Source: Cristatella mucedo
Lineage: Eukaryota; Bryozoa; Phylactolaemata; Cristatellidae
DNA length: 64,000 nt
Assembly: GCA_009760855.2 (NCBI GenBank)
Contig: WPIO01000004.1
Location: 3,540,501-3,604,500, forward strand
Direction: 5' to 3'
In this document: positions 42,393 to 53,935 of the stretch, piece after piece
Layout of the letters: each line of letters starts with the position of its first letter
How positions within the stretch are numbered: the first letter of the stretch is position 1
The notes under the pieces: generated by a model
Seen by the model: the letters and a program-made list of their open reading frames with translations, nothing else
Told to the model about the DNA's origin: nothing
Database searches by the model: none
Program-made: the position numbers and the translations under genes

Positions 42393-42580
42393 TCTCTATC
42401 TAGGCACTTTACAGATGCATTACAAAGCATTACCAAATGTTTGGTGGTAACAACCGCAAGCAGCAGGCGTAGTGGAATCAGGTGCATGCGTACGAAGTAC
42501 GAATCCCAAAGACCCAATGAATGCTGTAATAAACAGGAGCGTATCGGAATTATGTAAATTAAAAATGATGTTTCCCACAT
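42305..42580 (-). mobile_element. LINE-A 3' tail with (CT)n expansion
   Basis: Reverse complement of the LINE-A 3' UTR. A CT run of about 55 bp (42,342-42,398) sits exactly where other copies read AATCTCTTTCTAGGC. Confidence 0.72.
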
Positions 42581-43089
42581 TAACTAATATTGTGACAGAA
42601 ATTCAAACTAGCTAGCAGCAGTTGTTCATCTAACCTTCATGTCCTTAAAGAGTTCAACTGTAGTGCTCGTATGCGAGATTCAGATGGATCCAGCACTAGC
42701 CCTTATCCCCGGGAAAGGCATCCAGCGGTATGCGCTTAGTAGATGCCTCGTAAATCCTAGCAGGCTCTTTATAAAAGTAAATCTTCGCTCTTGCCCTGAT
42801 AGGTTTTCCAACCCGCACCCAAATGCATCTACTGGGTTTCTAATTCTTGATGCTGGTCAATCGAATAAGAGAGGACTATTAACTATATTCTGCTATAACA
42901 AAATTATACTAAAATTTTCCTTGCGGACACCTTTACTTTAACTTTTTTCAAGGGCACTCTTTACAGTGTTATGGGGCTAATTGTCTCCGATCAGGCTGTC
43001 CGTGAGAAACTAGATGCATTTCTTCTTATCTAGATATGGGTGACGCTCTACTATGATGGCTGCGTACGTGAGACCATCGCACCTGGGTT

Positions 43090-44330
43090 CTCTCTCATTC
43101 GCTCAGTTCACAAAGTCTGACTGAAAAGGTCAGTGGCTATATTTCTGTCGTCGTTCGTGAATCGCTTGGCTAAATGAAATGCATTTTCTTCGCACGGGCC
43201 ATCGCTTGAATCAGTTGCTATCGGGTATCCATCAAAGACATGTCTCATAAGTGTGAGGTACCGACCTCCTTCTAGCTGTCTAACATCTTTTATCGATTTG
43301 TTTTCGGATTTCCTCACTAGTATTTTAGCTGGTGACAGGCTATTATTAATTGCGTGAGACTTTCATGTTGAGGGCCCTAGCAACAGACAAGTGCGCTCAC
43401 ATCATGACTGGGCAGTTCCTGCTCCGTTGTACGCTGTACTGACATTAAGTCTTTCCAACAATGTAGCTTAAAATCATTGGTGCTGAGAAACGTTTGGAAA
43501 CCTATTTGTCGTATAGGTCACCTTGACCTGCACCCAGACTCGGCCGACAGCCTCGACACCCTAACTGATGCAGTGAACACGAAACTTGAGAATGCTGATA
43601 ACGAGCATGCTCCTCTACATTCTGACCATGATCAAGGTCGATGAGATTCCCGTCAATTTAGCAAAAACCTTCGAAAGATACGCCGTGTAAAGCTTACACT
43701 CGAACCCGACTCTCATCAAAAAAGTGCGGGTCTGACGACGATCTAGCCAATGTCAAGAATTTCCTCCGTGCGTCTACACCCTGAAGCTTACGATAGCCAG
43801 GGCTTCTCTCACTTGAAAACTAAAATTCCGCCAGTCGGTCAAAAATCTTGGCTCCTTCATTCGTAGCTGAGTTGCTGCACCAGGCTCAGCCTCCTCGAAG
43901 GTCTTCTATAGACCATAAATTAGCTGCTCTATTTCTACGCTTAAAGACCGTTAGGGACGCAGCGTCTTTTGCTCAGCAGACCGTCCTAGACTGTGGAGCA
44001 CTCTACTACAATTATCACGAAGCGATATCTGCTGTTCTGTGGTTGCTAGGCACTACGGGCATATCCTCTTCAGTCGTTCTGAGCTGTTACTTCCATGCTA
44101 CTCACTTTCTCGACTGCCCTGCTGACTCTGATATGTTTCTCACTTTCTTTTTGTTGCGCGATATCAAGTCTGTTGGCTACGGCAAGCGTAATGGAAGCCG
44201 CTTAGGCTGCGAGTGTCCTAAGCAAAACTCTCTACAGTATTCCCTCATAGTCTTTGTGACTTTGCGAGTTACAGATGAAAAAGCGTTACTTGGAGATACA
44301 TTAAGGAATATTCAGAAGCCATACGTGGTT
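43090..44330 (+). mobile_element. LINE-B copy with internal deletion
   Basis: The plus strand carries a broken endonuclease (SVVVRES, SVRYRPPSS, FIDLFSDFL, then a GDFxVEGPSNRQVRS-like stretch). After it come DLHPDSADSLDTLTDAVN, a linker (ARASL, KLKFRQS) and then, with RT missing, the C-terminus and 3' UTR (from about 43,880). The parallel pieces at 52.6-53.6 kb are on the minus strand. A second 3'-UTR piece follows at 44,400-44,530. Confidence 0.68.
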
Positions 44331-44631
44331 CTACGTCATAGCCAAGCCTCGGGGAATACTTAGCCAATTATCTAACATGGCGCTGCCAAGGACCTGCCCT
44401 CTTCATTGCTTTGAAAAGCAATGGTGGAGGCCTTAGGCTTTAAGTGAGCTACGAAAACATCTCCTGCGTAACACCAGCTAAGTCTTTGAGGAGTTACAGG
44501 CGGAGATACATTACGTAACGTAATTTACGCCAAGTACCGTAATCCAGTTCGAGCATCTGACTGGAATGTAAGACTGAGACTTCAAGGCTCTGTGGTGAAC
44601 GTCTAATTAAAAATTACTTTTTTCCGTCCTG

Positions 44632-44760
44632 GTTCAACCATAGGGGTTAGGGTGCTCGCCTTTGACGACCGAGGTCTTGGGCTAGAGACCTGAGTCATAT
44701 GTAAACTGCCGGGATATAAATATTAAGTTCTCTTAGGGCGCTATATCGATGAAATATATA
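44632..44760 (+). mobile_element. SINE2 copy
   Basis: A tRNA-like head (GGGGTTAGGGTGCTCGCCTTT, GACCGAGGTC, GAGACCTGAG) is followed by AATATTAAGTTCTCTTAGGGCGCTATATCG, the LINE-A 3' hairpin. Confidence 0.55.
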
Positions 44761-45151
44761 TGTATCTATATATGTTTGTATATATTAATATAGTATAGCT
44801 CAATCGGTAGCGCAACAGGTAAGTAAACTATAGGTTGCAGGATTTTTCACTCGTTGCTCAGCTCTCTTTTGGCGCGCAGTCCCACTGCAGAAGCCCTCCG
44901 GCGGCTCGGTATTGTGAAACTAGGGACATGAAAAAATTCATTACGCAGGACTGCATAAAAAAAAGATTCACTTAGAGTAATTGCAAGCTGGGAAAAGGAA
45001 TCATTTTAATTGAAGTAGGTTTTTTAAGTTTTTCTTAACTGTCAAAGGATGATAATTACAGGATTTGGTACGTACGAAGGACTTTTCTCTTCAGAATTTC
45101 AGCTGAATTTCAGTACATTAAAAGCTGGTGCAGCAATGACTGAATGCAGGA

Positions 45152-45177
45152 ACTGCTGCTGCTGCTGCTGCTGCTGC
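45152..45177 (+). repeat. (CTG)8-9 trinucleotide run
   Basis: Short uninterrupted CTG run in otherwise unrecognised sequence. Confidence 0.9.
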
Positions 45178-45441
45178 GAATCCAATCTCAATTTAAACGC
45201 ACTTGTGCATTCAGGTAGTCCACCAGGATTCGCCTGAGTAAATAAGTGGAAATATAAAGCCGAGGCTAGTGCTGATCTCAATAGAGCGTTACTTATACAA
45301 ATAGCTTAACGGATAGACTACGTAACCCAGGAATTGCGTAATCACTCCAAGCTCAGGCGAAAAGTGCTTCATCTAGGTCACATTTCGGCTGGTTCCTCGC
45401 CGATTCAGGTGACCTGCTTTTGGTATGATGGTAAAAAGTAT

Positions 45442-45632
45442 GGTGAGCCGTGATGGTACACTAGGTAAGGCGGTTGCTTTTCACGACCTCGGTCCCGAGA
45501 AGGTAGTGGGTTCGATTCCTGCGGTGGGCGATCCTTTATCGCCACTGCAAGCAGTGGCGATAGCCGTAAAGGCTCTTCAATCGCAATGCGAAAATAAAGA
45601 GCTGTTAAATCAGCTAGGATTTATTTATTAAA
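45442..45632 (+). mobile_element. SINE1 copy
   Basis: Box A-like TGGTACACTAGGTAAGGCGG, CACGACCTCGGTCCCGAG, box B-like GGTTCGATTCCTGCGG, the body and the end GAGCTGTTAAATCAGCTAGG with an ATTT tail. It is the cleanest copy. Confidence 0.85.
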
Positions 45633-46454
45633 AATTTTTTTACTGAGATGGGTTTTGTGCAATAAAATGCAGACTTAAACCACGTCTGCGATTCTTTTCC
45701 ACGATCTTCCCAGCGGCCAGTTACGTTATTTGTCTTTGACATTGGTTTATCAAAGAGTACAAGTGGTCTCGAAAGCACAACATGATGCAACAAGTTTTAT
45801 AGGACAATTTAGCAGGTTACGACACCATACCTCGAGATTTTGTTTACCCCCCCCTTGCATTGCAACTACTTGCGATAATAAAACTGTTAGAGATTCGGCT
45901 AAAGGAAGTAAAATCAGAAATAGCAAACCGAGAATTTAAGTGAAATAAGATTCAGGATGTTTGGGTATTTAGCACTTAAATTGCAATCATGCATGAGTTG
46001 AACCGAACAACTCAGTGCTGCTGACCAGTTGCTTCTGTTTGCAACATCTGCAAAGCTATTCACTCAATCAGATTGAAAGGTTCGTGTCTAACAGGCTAAA
46101 CATTGCATTTCTGAATCAAAAGTGATATAGTAAGCAACATAAGTCACTAATGTTATCCTGATCTTTCAGCAGGTTTTTATTACGAAAAGAAAGGTGTGGA
46201 CCCCATTAAACTACGAGCGCCGCTGAAGAGTTGTCGTAGCAAGTTTAAGTCAGCGACACTGTCACTATAAAATCTAGAATGCATTCCGGGAGAACGGAAG
46301 ATTGAATCATTTATTATCTAATAATTATTTGCATAAAAATCAGCTGTATCACTGCTTTAGGGGAGCAGTAATTTTGCTATCCGACCTACATCGCCAAGGT
46401 ACTTGTTATGTAACATGCCGAACGTAATTTTTTGGGCTTCCTGAGATTTATTGT
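45633..46454. other. No gene recognised
   Basis: AT-rich unique-looking sequence. Confidence 0.5.
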
Positions 46455-46830
46455 ATATGGAAAGCTTCGTATCTGCGTCTGTAACTCCACAAAGGCTTCG
46501 TGGGTGCTACGCAGGAGTGTTTTGTACAGTGCAATCACAGCCTAAGTAGCTTTCAGTACGCATTCGGTAGCCAACTGACTTCATCTCAGGCAACAACAAA
46601 AATTGGGAAGCATAGCAGAGTCAGGAGAGCAGTTGAGATAGTGAGTAGTATGGAAGTAGCAGAACAGGACCGCTGGAAAGGATCTGATAATAGTATATAT
46701 GGAATCCAAGACATGTTTATGTTTCGAACGAGTGGAATGGAACAAGATTATTAGAGCAGCAAACCCAAGAGATGACTAAAACAATCACCAATAGAAGCGT
46801 CAGTAAAATTAAAGTGCGGTTTTCTATCAT
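46455..46830 (-). mobile_element. LINE-B 3' fragment
   Basis: TCTGTAACTCCACAAAGG, GCTACGCAGGAG and AGCATAGCAGAGTCAGGAG match the LINE-B 3' UTR. Further up, the AGPRLWNSLP terminus survives only as degenerate frames. Confidence 0.65.
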
Positions 46831-46984
46831 AGCGATCTTGAGATGCAACATTTAGCAGGTATTTTACAAATTTTTCCAAAACGTCACTGCACAGTCACGA
46901 GGTAACTTCGCTTTTGTCTCATTTCTGGTACTAATCAATTTTAATATTTAAAAAAACAATTTGGGCCTGAAACCTAGAGATTTT

Positions 46985-47360
46985 GATGAATTTTATTTAT
47001 TTCTATTCGCTCACTTTAATTTCCATTGTCTCGTTGAGTTTTGAGCGTTTTAACGTCGCTCTTGACTTAAGGCTCTGTACCCGTAAAAGAAATACGGGAT
47101 CTTGAGTGGCAATGAGCATTAAAGGGAAGCACGAGTGGCCGGCTAGAACGAAAAGAAATGAATTATATCTCGGCGGCGTAAACTGCACGGTTACTTTAAC
47201 AGACGAATGAGAATGGCCCCCATTCCGTAGATCTCATAAACTCATTCACAAAATCGTTCAGGAGCAAATTTTCTCCAAGCATCTGCATGGACTGGTAGGT
47301 CTGACATTTCTTACCGGTGGTTTCTTCCCGCGCGATACTCGAAAGTGCAGGCATTATGTT
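46985..47360. repeat. Old tandem duplication, unit 1
   Basis: About 65% similar by eye to 47,405-47,785. Shared blocks in order: TTTAATTTCC-TTGTCTCGT, TTACCCGTAAAAGAA, GATCTTGAG, ATCTCATAAA, GCGTCTGCATGGACTG, TTCTTCC-GCGCGATACTCGAAA. Confidence 0.8.
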
Positions 47361-47404
47361 CTAATATTTGAATAATTTCTATTGGGCCGAAAAGCTAGTG
47401 GTCT

Positions 47405-47785
47405 GAATGACTTTTATTTTTAGTACTTCGTTCGCTTTAATTTCCCTTGTCTCGTCAATTTTTGAGAGTTTTAACTGAAGCTTTATTACCCGTAAAAGAA
47501 GCACTGTGATCTTGAGGCGTTGCGAGCTGCAACAGAGGCACAGTGGAAAAACGGGGATCGGAAACAATGAAGGGAAGTTAAATAGATCTCCGAGGCGTAT
47601 ATTTCACGGCTCGCTTCTAAACTGCAATTCCATGCGAGGCTTTCACTATGTTATATCTCATAAATTCGTACAAAAATTATTCAAATGGTGGAGTAAGCTT
47701 ACTGCGAGCGTCTGCATGGACTGCCAGCTTAAGTATTTCTGACAAGTGGCTTCTTCCTGCGCGATACTCGAAACGGCAGGCACTC
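47405..47785. repeat. Old tandem duplication, unit 2
   Basis: Second unit of the direct tandem pair. Its minus strand has a good acceptor-like stretch (TTCCACTGTGCCTCTGTTGCAG) that unit 1 lacks. No gene is recognised. Confidence 0.8.
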
Positions 47786-49312
47786 ATTCATGGATTAATT
47801 TACTTTCTTCCGATTATATTTCATTATTAGCTACCGCATGACTACAAAGTATCGTGAAAAGCGCGTATCTTCTACCGTCCTCCTCCTCGCTCGTCCTCCA
47901 CGAATTCCGCATTGCATCATTATTTTTTCCGGGCCTCAGATGAGCGTACATAGCTTGCTTCTTGAACACCGCATTGCATTTCTGTAAGAAATCTCAACTG
48001 CTCTCGCCAGATGGATGACAAGCATAATCTGCTGTCGCTGACTCAAAAGTCGTCATCACATGAAGAGCACCTTGACTGCTGTCGTCGCACTTAGCATAGC
48101 AAGAAACTGCGGCACCTGAAAAAAGATTCGTCTCAGTAACATCTAAATAGCTCAGACATCGGAGCGTCTCGCAGGTTTACGAAGAGAGAACAGGGGTGCT
48201 CGAATTACGAGTAACAAAATCGCGCGTGAAAGACAGAGCATCTTATCGGCTTTGACATACCTAATGACTAAAACTTTTGTTTCTGAAATTCGGTGTAACA
48301 CTTGCAGTGAAATACATGCAGCATGGTATTGTGCATCCACAGTAATCTCTCAAGAATAATACTGCTGCCTTGGGATAACCTATCTAATTTTTGCCTATTT
48401 ATTGTAAATGAATCGCACTTGGTCTGTCATAGCTGGGTAACAATGTGGGACCCAGGCAAGACATGTTGTTCGTAGGCATGCATGCTAAAATCCTTATGCA
48501 GAGGCGTCGGTCTAATGAGCTTACGCGAGTTACGGCAGCTCTCCAAATTTAAATCGGCCGGAAAAATTGAAATTATGTCGCGTTAAAAATATTGAGTATA
48601 AATTCTGACGGTATTCACGAAATGGTCTTAAATCAGGAGGAGGCTTAGCATTGTGTATTCGCACTAGTTTTATGAGCCATCAGCATGACCAGCTCAAGCG
48701 GAACGTCTTGCTCACCTCTGGTGTCGACCTTGTGGATCCTACGTTAGACAGCCACTGTACAGATAGCAAATTTACAGTTAGTTTTATAAGAGGTCCGTTT
48801 GAGACAAAGCCTTTGCGCCTGCGAGCTCCAAAAGACCTCACGGTAGCAAAGTCGCCGTCCGATTACATACCTGTTTATCAATGACATTTGCTCCGGTCTG
48901 CGCACTTTCAGAAGCTCAAAATTATTTTTGAGCCGTTACATCCTTAGCCTTTTCCTGTCTTGAATATTTAATTCTTATCTTTGACCTCTTCTTGCCTTTA
49001 ATCCACCTATATAGGCATCACAGAGGAGAGCAGTGAACCAAATATTCATTTGCATCGCCAGTATGCTCGTATCAGCCCGGTCTTTTTGTCATAAATTTTT
49101 ATATTTCTTGCTGTCTCATGATTCAAGTGTAGCCTGAAGATAAACTTGACCTCTGAATGCCTGCCTCGAGAAAACTGCGTATGGGATTCTCTTTGAAAAC
49201 AAAGTTGAAGCTATCAACACTAGAAGCTCAAACTTAACCTTCGTTCGTTCGTCTTTGAGTTACCATGAGGGCGTCCTGCCCCAGCATTATCCAGCCATAC
49301 TGACGTCACTAA
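47786..49312. other. No gene recognised
   Basis: AT-rich unique-looking sequence with short frames only. Confidence 0.5.
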
Positions 49313-50708
49313 GATGAATCTTCTTGTTTTGCTCGATCTTTCGGCAGCTTTTGATACCATCGATCACAAAGTACTTCTAGAGCGCCTCTCATCTCGCCTG
49401 GGCATCACTGGCACTGCTCTGCAGTGGTTCAGGTCCTATCTCAGTGGGAGACTCCAGAGTGTTGACGTGAATTGACAAAGATCATCTGAAGTACCTCTAA
49501 AATATGGAGTACCTCAGGGCTCTGTGCTAGGTCCGGTTCTTTTCACCGTTTATACTCTCCCTCTCGCTGATGTGATTGCCAAGCACAATCTAGGCTTTCA
49601 CTTCTATGGGGATGACACTCAGTTGTACCTTTGCTTTGATCCCTCCCAGCCTTCGAGCACCTCAAATTCTCTCAACTCACTTGCTGCATGCATTGATGAC
49701 ATCCGATCATGGATGACAGCAAATTTTCTAAAACTAAACGATGATAAAACTAACTTACTAGTTATGGGCAAACCTAGTGTTATTCAGAAATTGGAAAGGC
49801 TGACTTTCAAAATTGGCTCTGCCAGCATATCTCCAGTTGCATCAGCTCGAAATCTAGGTGTCATATTCCAAAGCGACCTCTCGTTAGACGACCATATCAG
49901 CTCCACAGTCAAATCTGCCTATTTTCAGCTTCATAACATTGCTAAAATTCGGGCTTGTTTAGATAAGGATACCACGTCCAAGTTGGTCCATGCATTCGTG
50001 ACATCTCGTCTCGACTTCTGCAACTCACTGCTTACTGGCCTACCAGCATGTGCGATCAGGCGATTGCAGCTGGTGCAAAACTCTGCAGCTAGGCTTGTCT
50101 GTCGTGAGCGTCGCAGTTGCCACATTACTCCACTTCTCGCCGACCTGCACTGGCTACCAGTCAAGCAACGGATTGACTTCAAGGTTTTGTCGCTCACTTT
50201 TAGGTCTCTTCATTCTATGGCTCCAGCCTATCTTTCAGAGATACTACCCCATCAGGCAAAGCATCGTACCACTCGCTTTTCGGAATGCAACAGTCTAGAA
50301 ATACCTCGTACAAACCTTAAATCCTTTGGAGACCGTGCATTTAGCTCGTATGCTCCCACAGCCTGGAACTCCCTCCCGACCTGCATCAGAACATCCCCTG
50401 ACCTGACCACATTTAAAAGAAACTTAAAAACATACCTATTTAGGACAGCATTTAGTGGGTCCTTGTGATTCGTCCTCGATGCGCTTATGCGTGCTGACAC
50501 TGTTCATGCTGCCACTAACCACATTTGCATGCTGACCCAGTGCATGTAACCCCTAACCATGTTATTCATTTTGTTTGTTTTTCAAGCATGATTTTACTTA
50601 CTATTCTATTGCGTATCACTTTGCAGCAAATGTAAGCGCCTAGAAAGAGATTAAGTTCTCTGAGGGCGCTTTATCAAGTGCAATATTATTATTATTATTA
50701 TTATTATG
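49313..50708 (+). mobile_element. LINE-A copy, best preserved
   Basis: RT from [20 protein letters not shown], with one in-frame TGA at about 49,475. It is then open from 49,524 to 50,468 (314 codons: FYGDDTQLYLC, FLKLNDDKTNLLVMGK, SDLSLDDHISSTVKS, TSRLDFCNSLLTGLPA, YAPTAWNSLPTC). The complete 3' UTR, GAGGGCGCTTTATCAAG and (ATT)n follow. It lacks the endonuclease and RT N-terminus, as 5'-truncated insertions do. Confidence 0.93.
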
Positions 50709-51974
50709 AACCAACCAGCTTTCTCTAACTTTCTCTGTGGCTCCACCTTTCCACCCGCAAGCTTTCCAGGGGCGCCATCAGTCTACGCAGCTTCCGCCTA
50801 GTCGCACCTGGACCTCGAGCGGATGCTCGCAGCGCGATCGCGGTCGTACAATTAAACCTTTACATGCTTACTCACTCTTATTACTACACTCTTATTTCTC
50901 ACTCTTACTAACGCTCTCGATTCGCCAGCGTAGCAGCAGCAATCCTGGCGACCCTGACAACCCTGACGGCTTGCGATTCTGAAAGTTACTCTTCGCGTGC
51001 GCAGTAACCACTTGTCTCATTAATTTCAGCCTTTGCATTCGCTCCTATCACTGTATTTGCTCACTCTTAGTACACCTAGATTGAACCCACTGTTTCAAGA
51101 GTGTTCTCCCGTGGCGTGTGCGTTTCGTCAATGTGAGATTAAGACTTTGATGTCGTGTGCAAAAAAACAGTTTCCATCAGCTTAATGTAAAAACCAGAAA
51201 TTGAATAACCTTCTAAAAGCTTCAGGATTCATTTAAGAGAATAATCTGCACATAAAACGTGCATAATAAGTAACAATTATGCAAATATATCACAAAATCT
51301 GAACTACAGGTAAAGAGTCTCATAACGCTGCCGGCTACTATTTTCAAAGAACTAGATTAGCTTCAAAAGTGTTTTTAAGAGTTAACTCGAATTAGGAAGA
51401 CGCTGGTGATCTTCAAAAGACTTCCGAAATGTAATCAATCGGTCAGGTAGCTGGCAACAAATAAAAGGCACTGGCGGTAGTGGGTAAGAACTTTTTAACT
51501 TTATTGGTAGCATGAGGCACGAGAGAGGCTATCTAGAAGAGACTCTTCTTGAAGGTTCTGGAAATTTCAAAATTCTCCAGAAAGAGCTAGAAGGTTGCTG
51601 AAAATTTTCTGAATTTTCGGAGCAAATAGCTTATTTAGTTTTAAAGAGAGTCTCTACTAAGGCTTTGCCGATCTCTGCTTTACCGGACTGATTCGCTAAG
51701 AAATTCCATGACAGCATTTAAACTCACTAGTTCTGAAACCATTAGTCAGCTGCTCCGATCTTGTCGTCAATACTTGTGACCCCATATATGAAATCCTGGC
51801 TATGGTATGTCATTCAGCCTGGGCTGTCTGTACGATCTCCGTTGAGATTCCATTCTTACCTCACTTTGCAGTTGATCTTGACTGCCGATTATATCTATAC
51901 ATTGAACTCCAATTGTGTGCTGGCACATTTACATATCGGACTATTACGCTATGTATATATATGTGTGTATTTAT
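50709..51974. other. No gene recognised
   Basis: AT-rich from about 51,120 onward. Confidence 0.5.
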
Positions 51975-53930
51975 GTATATCAGTCTTCCAGTCTGCCAGA
52001 CCGATCGTTGTTCTCAATCGTCCAAGCAGAACATCGAGATCAATGGTGTCGAAGGCAGCTGATAGATCTATCAGAGCTAGGGCAGTGACATTCCCGCCAT
52101 CATTTCCACATGGAATGTCATAGTTAACGCGGAGGAGATCAGTTTCAGTGCAATGCTGCCTCTTGAACCCTGATTGAAATTTGTATGACATTTTATTCTT
52201 TTTGATATGTGCAACAGCTGCTTAGCAACAATTTGTTCAAGAATCTTTGATGAGAAATGAAGAAGGGATACAATGCGACAGTTTGCAAGAACCTCTGTAT
52301 CTAATCCCGGCTTTTTAAGTATGGGTCTAAGAATAGCCGATTTGAAGGACTTGGGTACCACCCCTTTTCCAAAGAAGCATTACAAATCTCGGTAATGGCA
52401 GGGCTAAGTTGGTCTGCCAGTGAAGACCACAGAGATGATAGCATATGGTCTTCGGGAGACGAGTTCTTTTTGCTAGACCTTATTAAGGTAGCCACTTAGC
52501 ATGCAGAAACCTCGGAAAACCTTTTAGGGAGGGTCACCCGTTGTGATTCCACGATTGCTTTTCTCGGAGGGGGGCTTTATGGAGGCACGAATGTGCACAA
52601 TTGCTTCAATAAAGAAGGCTCACAATTTTTCGGCTGGTCTTTTATTATCTGCGGAGTCAGACCTCTCAGCATTGGCCAGCAAGTTGTTTACTGTCTTACA
52701 AATCCGCTTTGGGTCCGACTGGCTGGAATTCAGTTTTCGAACGAGAAAAGAAGCCCTGACTTTATTAAGCTTCCGGGTGTAAACTCGAAGGAAGTCTTTG
52801 AAATTGACTAGATCTGCATTTGACCCCGGTTTCTGCAAACGACGTTCAAGCCTGCGCTTAACACGGCGTATCTTTGAAATTTTTTCGTAAATTGAAATGA
52901 ATCTCTACGACTCTGTACAACGATAGAATGAACGGGAGCATGCTAGTCAAGAGCACTCCTGGGTGTCATGTTCATTGCATCAGTGAGGGTATCAAGACTG
53001 TCGGTCGAGTCTGGGTGCAGATCAAGAAGACCTGCACCACAAACAAATTTCAAAAATGTTTCTATGTCAATGCTTTGTAAGTTACGTCGCTTGAAAAGTT
53101 CGACATTAACCTGTACGTACACGGGAACAGGAACAGAACGAACGAAGACCGAAACGAAACGAAACGAGACCGAACAATGATCCGAGAGGGTCAGCGGGCA
53201 CACCACAAGTTCAGTGGGCAAGACATCCTTAGTAATCACAAGATCTATGATACGGCCACCGACGTGGGTGCTATGATTAACGTGTTGTACCAAAATCATC
53301 CCGACAGTCAAGAAACGAGCGGACCTGGCTATTGCTAGGGATGTCAACGTGAATATTGAAGTCTCCAGCAATCAGTAACGGCCAGTCGCACACAAATATT
53401 TTAGAGAGGAACCCTGAAAGCTCCTCTATAAACAAGTTTGTCAGCCAGAAGGAGGTTAATATATCACAACAGTGAGAGGCGTTGTCTTTGATGAGGACCT
53501 GATTGCAACTAATTCAAACGATGGCCCGTGCGAAAAACTGCACATCTTATGGCCAAACGATTCACGAACAACAATTGCAACCCGCCACCAACCTTGTCAG
53601 AACGCATGGACTGACAGAATGAGATCCCGGATGGGGTGGTCTCAGATATGCAGCTACTGGAACAAGGAATCATTCAAGTTTAGGTAAGTAGAAATGCGTC
53701 TAGCTTCTCCTGGACCATCTGATCGCGTTAGGTAATTAACCCCTTGGTTTTTAGCGAGCGGACATTTAGTAGGCGGAATTTAAAAGGCTGCCCAACAACT
53801 GAGCGATGCCGACGAAGTGGCTTGTATTCAAGTCGGCTTGCATTCAAGTTCCCTAAAATCGAAGGGTCCGGCAGACGGTGGCCCTTTGAATTTGAATTGG
53901 ATCTTAGTAACGGCCAGCGGTCGACATTTC
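51975..53930 (-). mobile_element. LINE-B copy: endonuclease, linker and start of RT
   Basis: From 53,930 downward: FRLLNVRSLKTK, LDAFLLT (the LNVRSL...LDAFLLTET endonuclease start), GGG-LFVN, then MVQHVNHSTHVGGRIIDLVI and LSDHCSV (endonuclease end; 52,943-53,371). The linker RASFLVRKLNSSQSDPKRI (52,620-52,838) and RT start [59 protein letters not shown] follow. Frames are broken in several places. RT is cut off near a (TATG)n-like stretch. Confidence 0.82.
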
Positions 53931-53935
53931 ATAAC

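Larger units (their letters stand above)
40573..43089. other. No gene recognised outside SINE1 and LINE-A copies
   Basis: Short frames only; the 41,969-42,181 minus frame is discussed under rejected items. Confidence 0.45.

Noticed and set aside
46748-46855. Minus-strand frame with a strong membrane segment (TLILLTLLLVIVLVISW), a tempting DomB membrane exon
   Set aside because: It lies in a LINE-B remnant: the DNA after the hydrophobic stretch aligns with the AGPRLWNSLP end of LINE-B read out of frame.
49931-50500. Open frames on the strand opposite the LINE-A ORFs
   Set aside because: Shadow frames: they recur wherever LINE-A occurs and carry no family motif.
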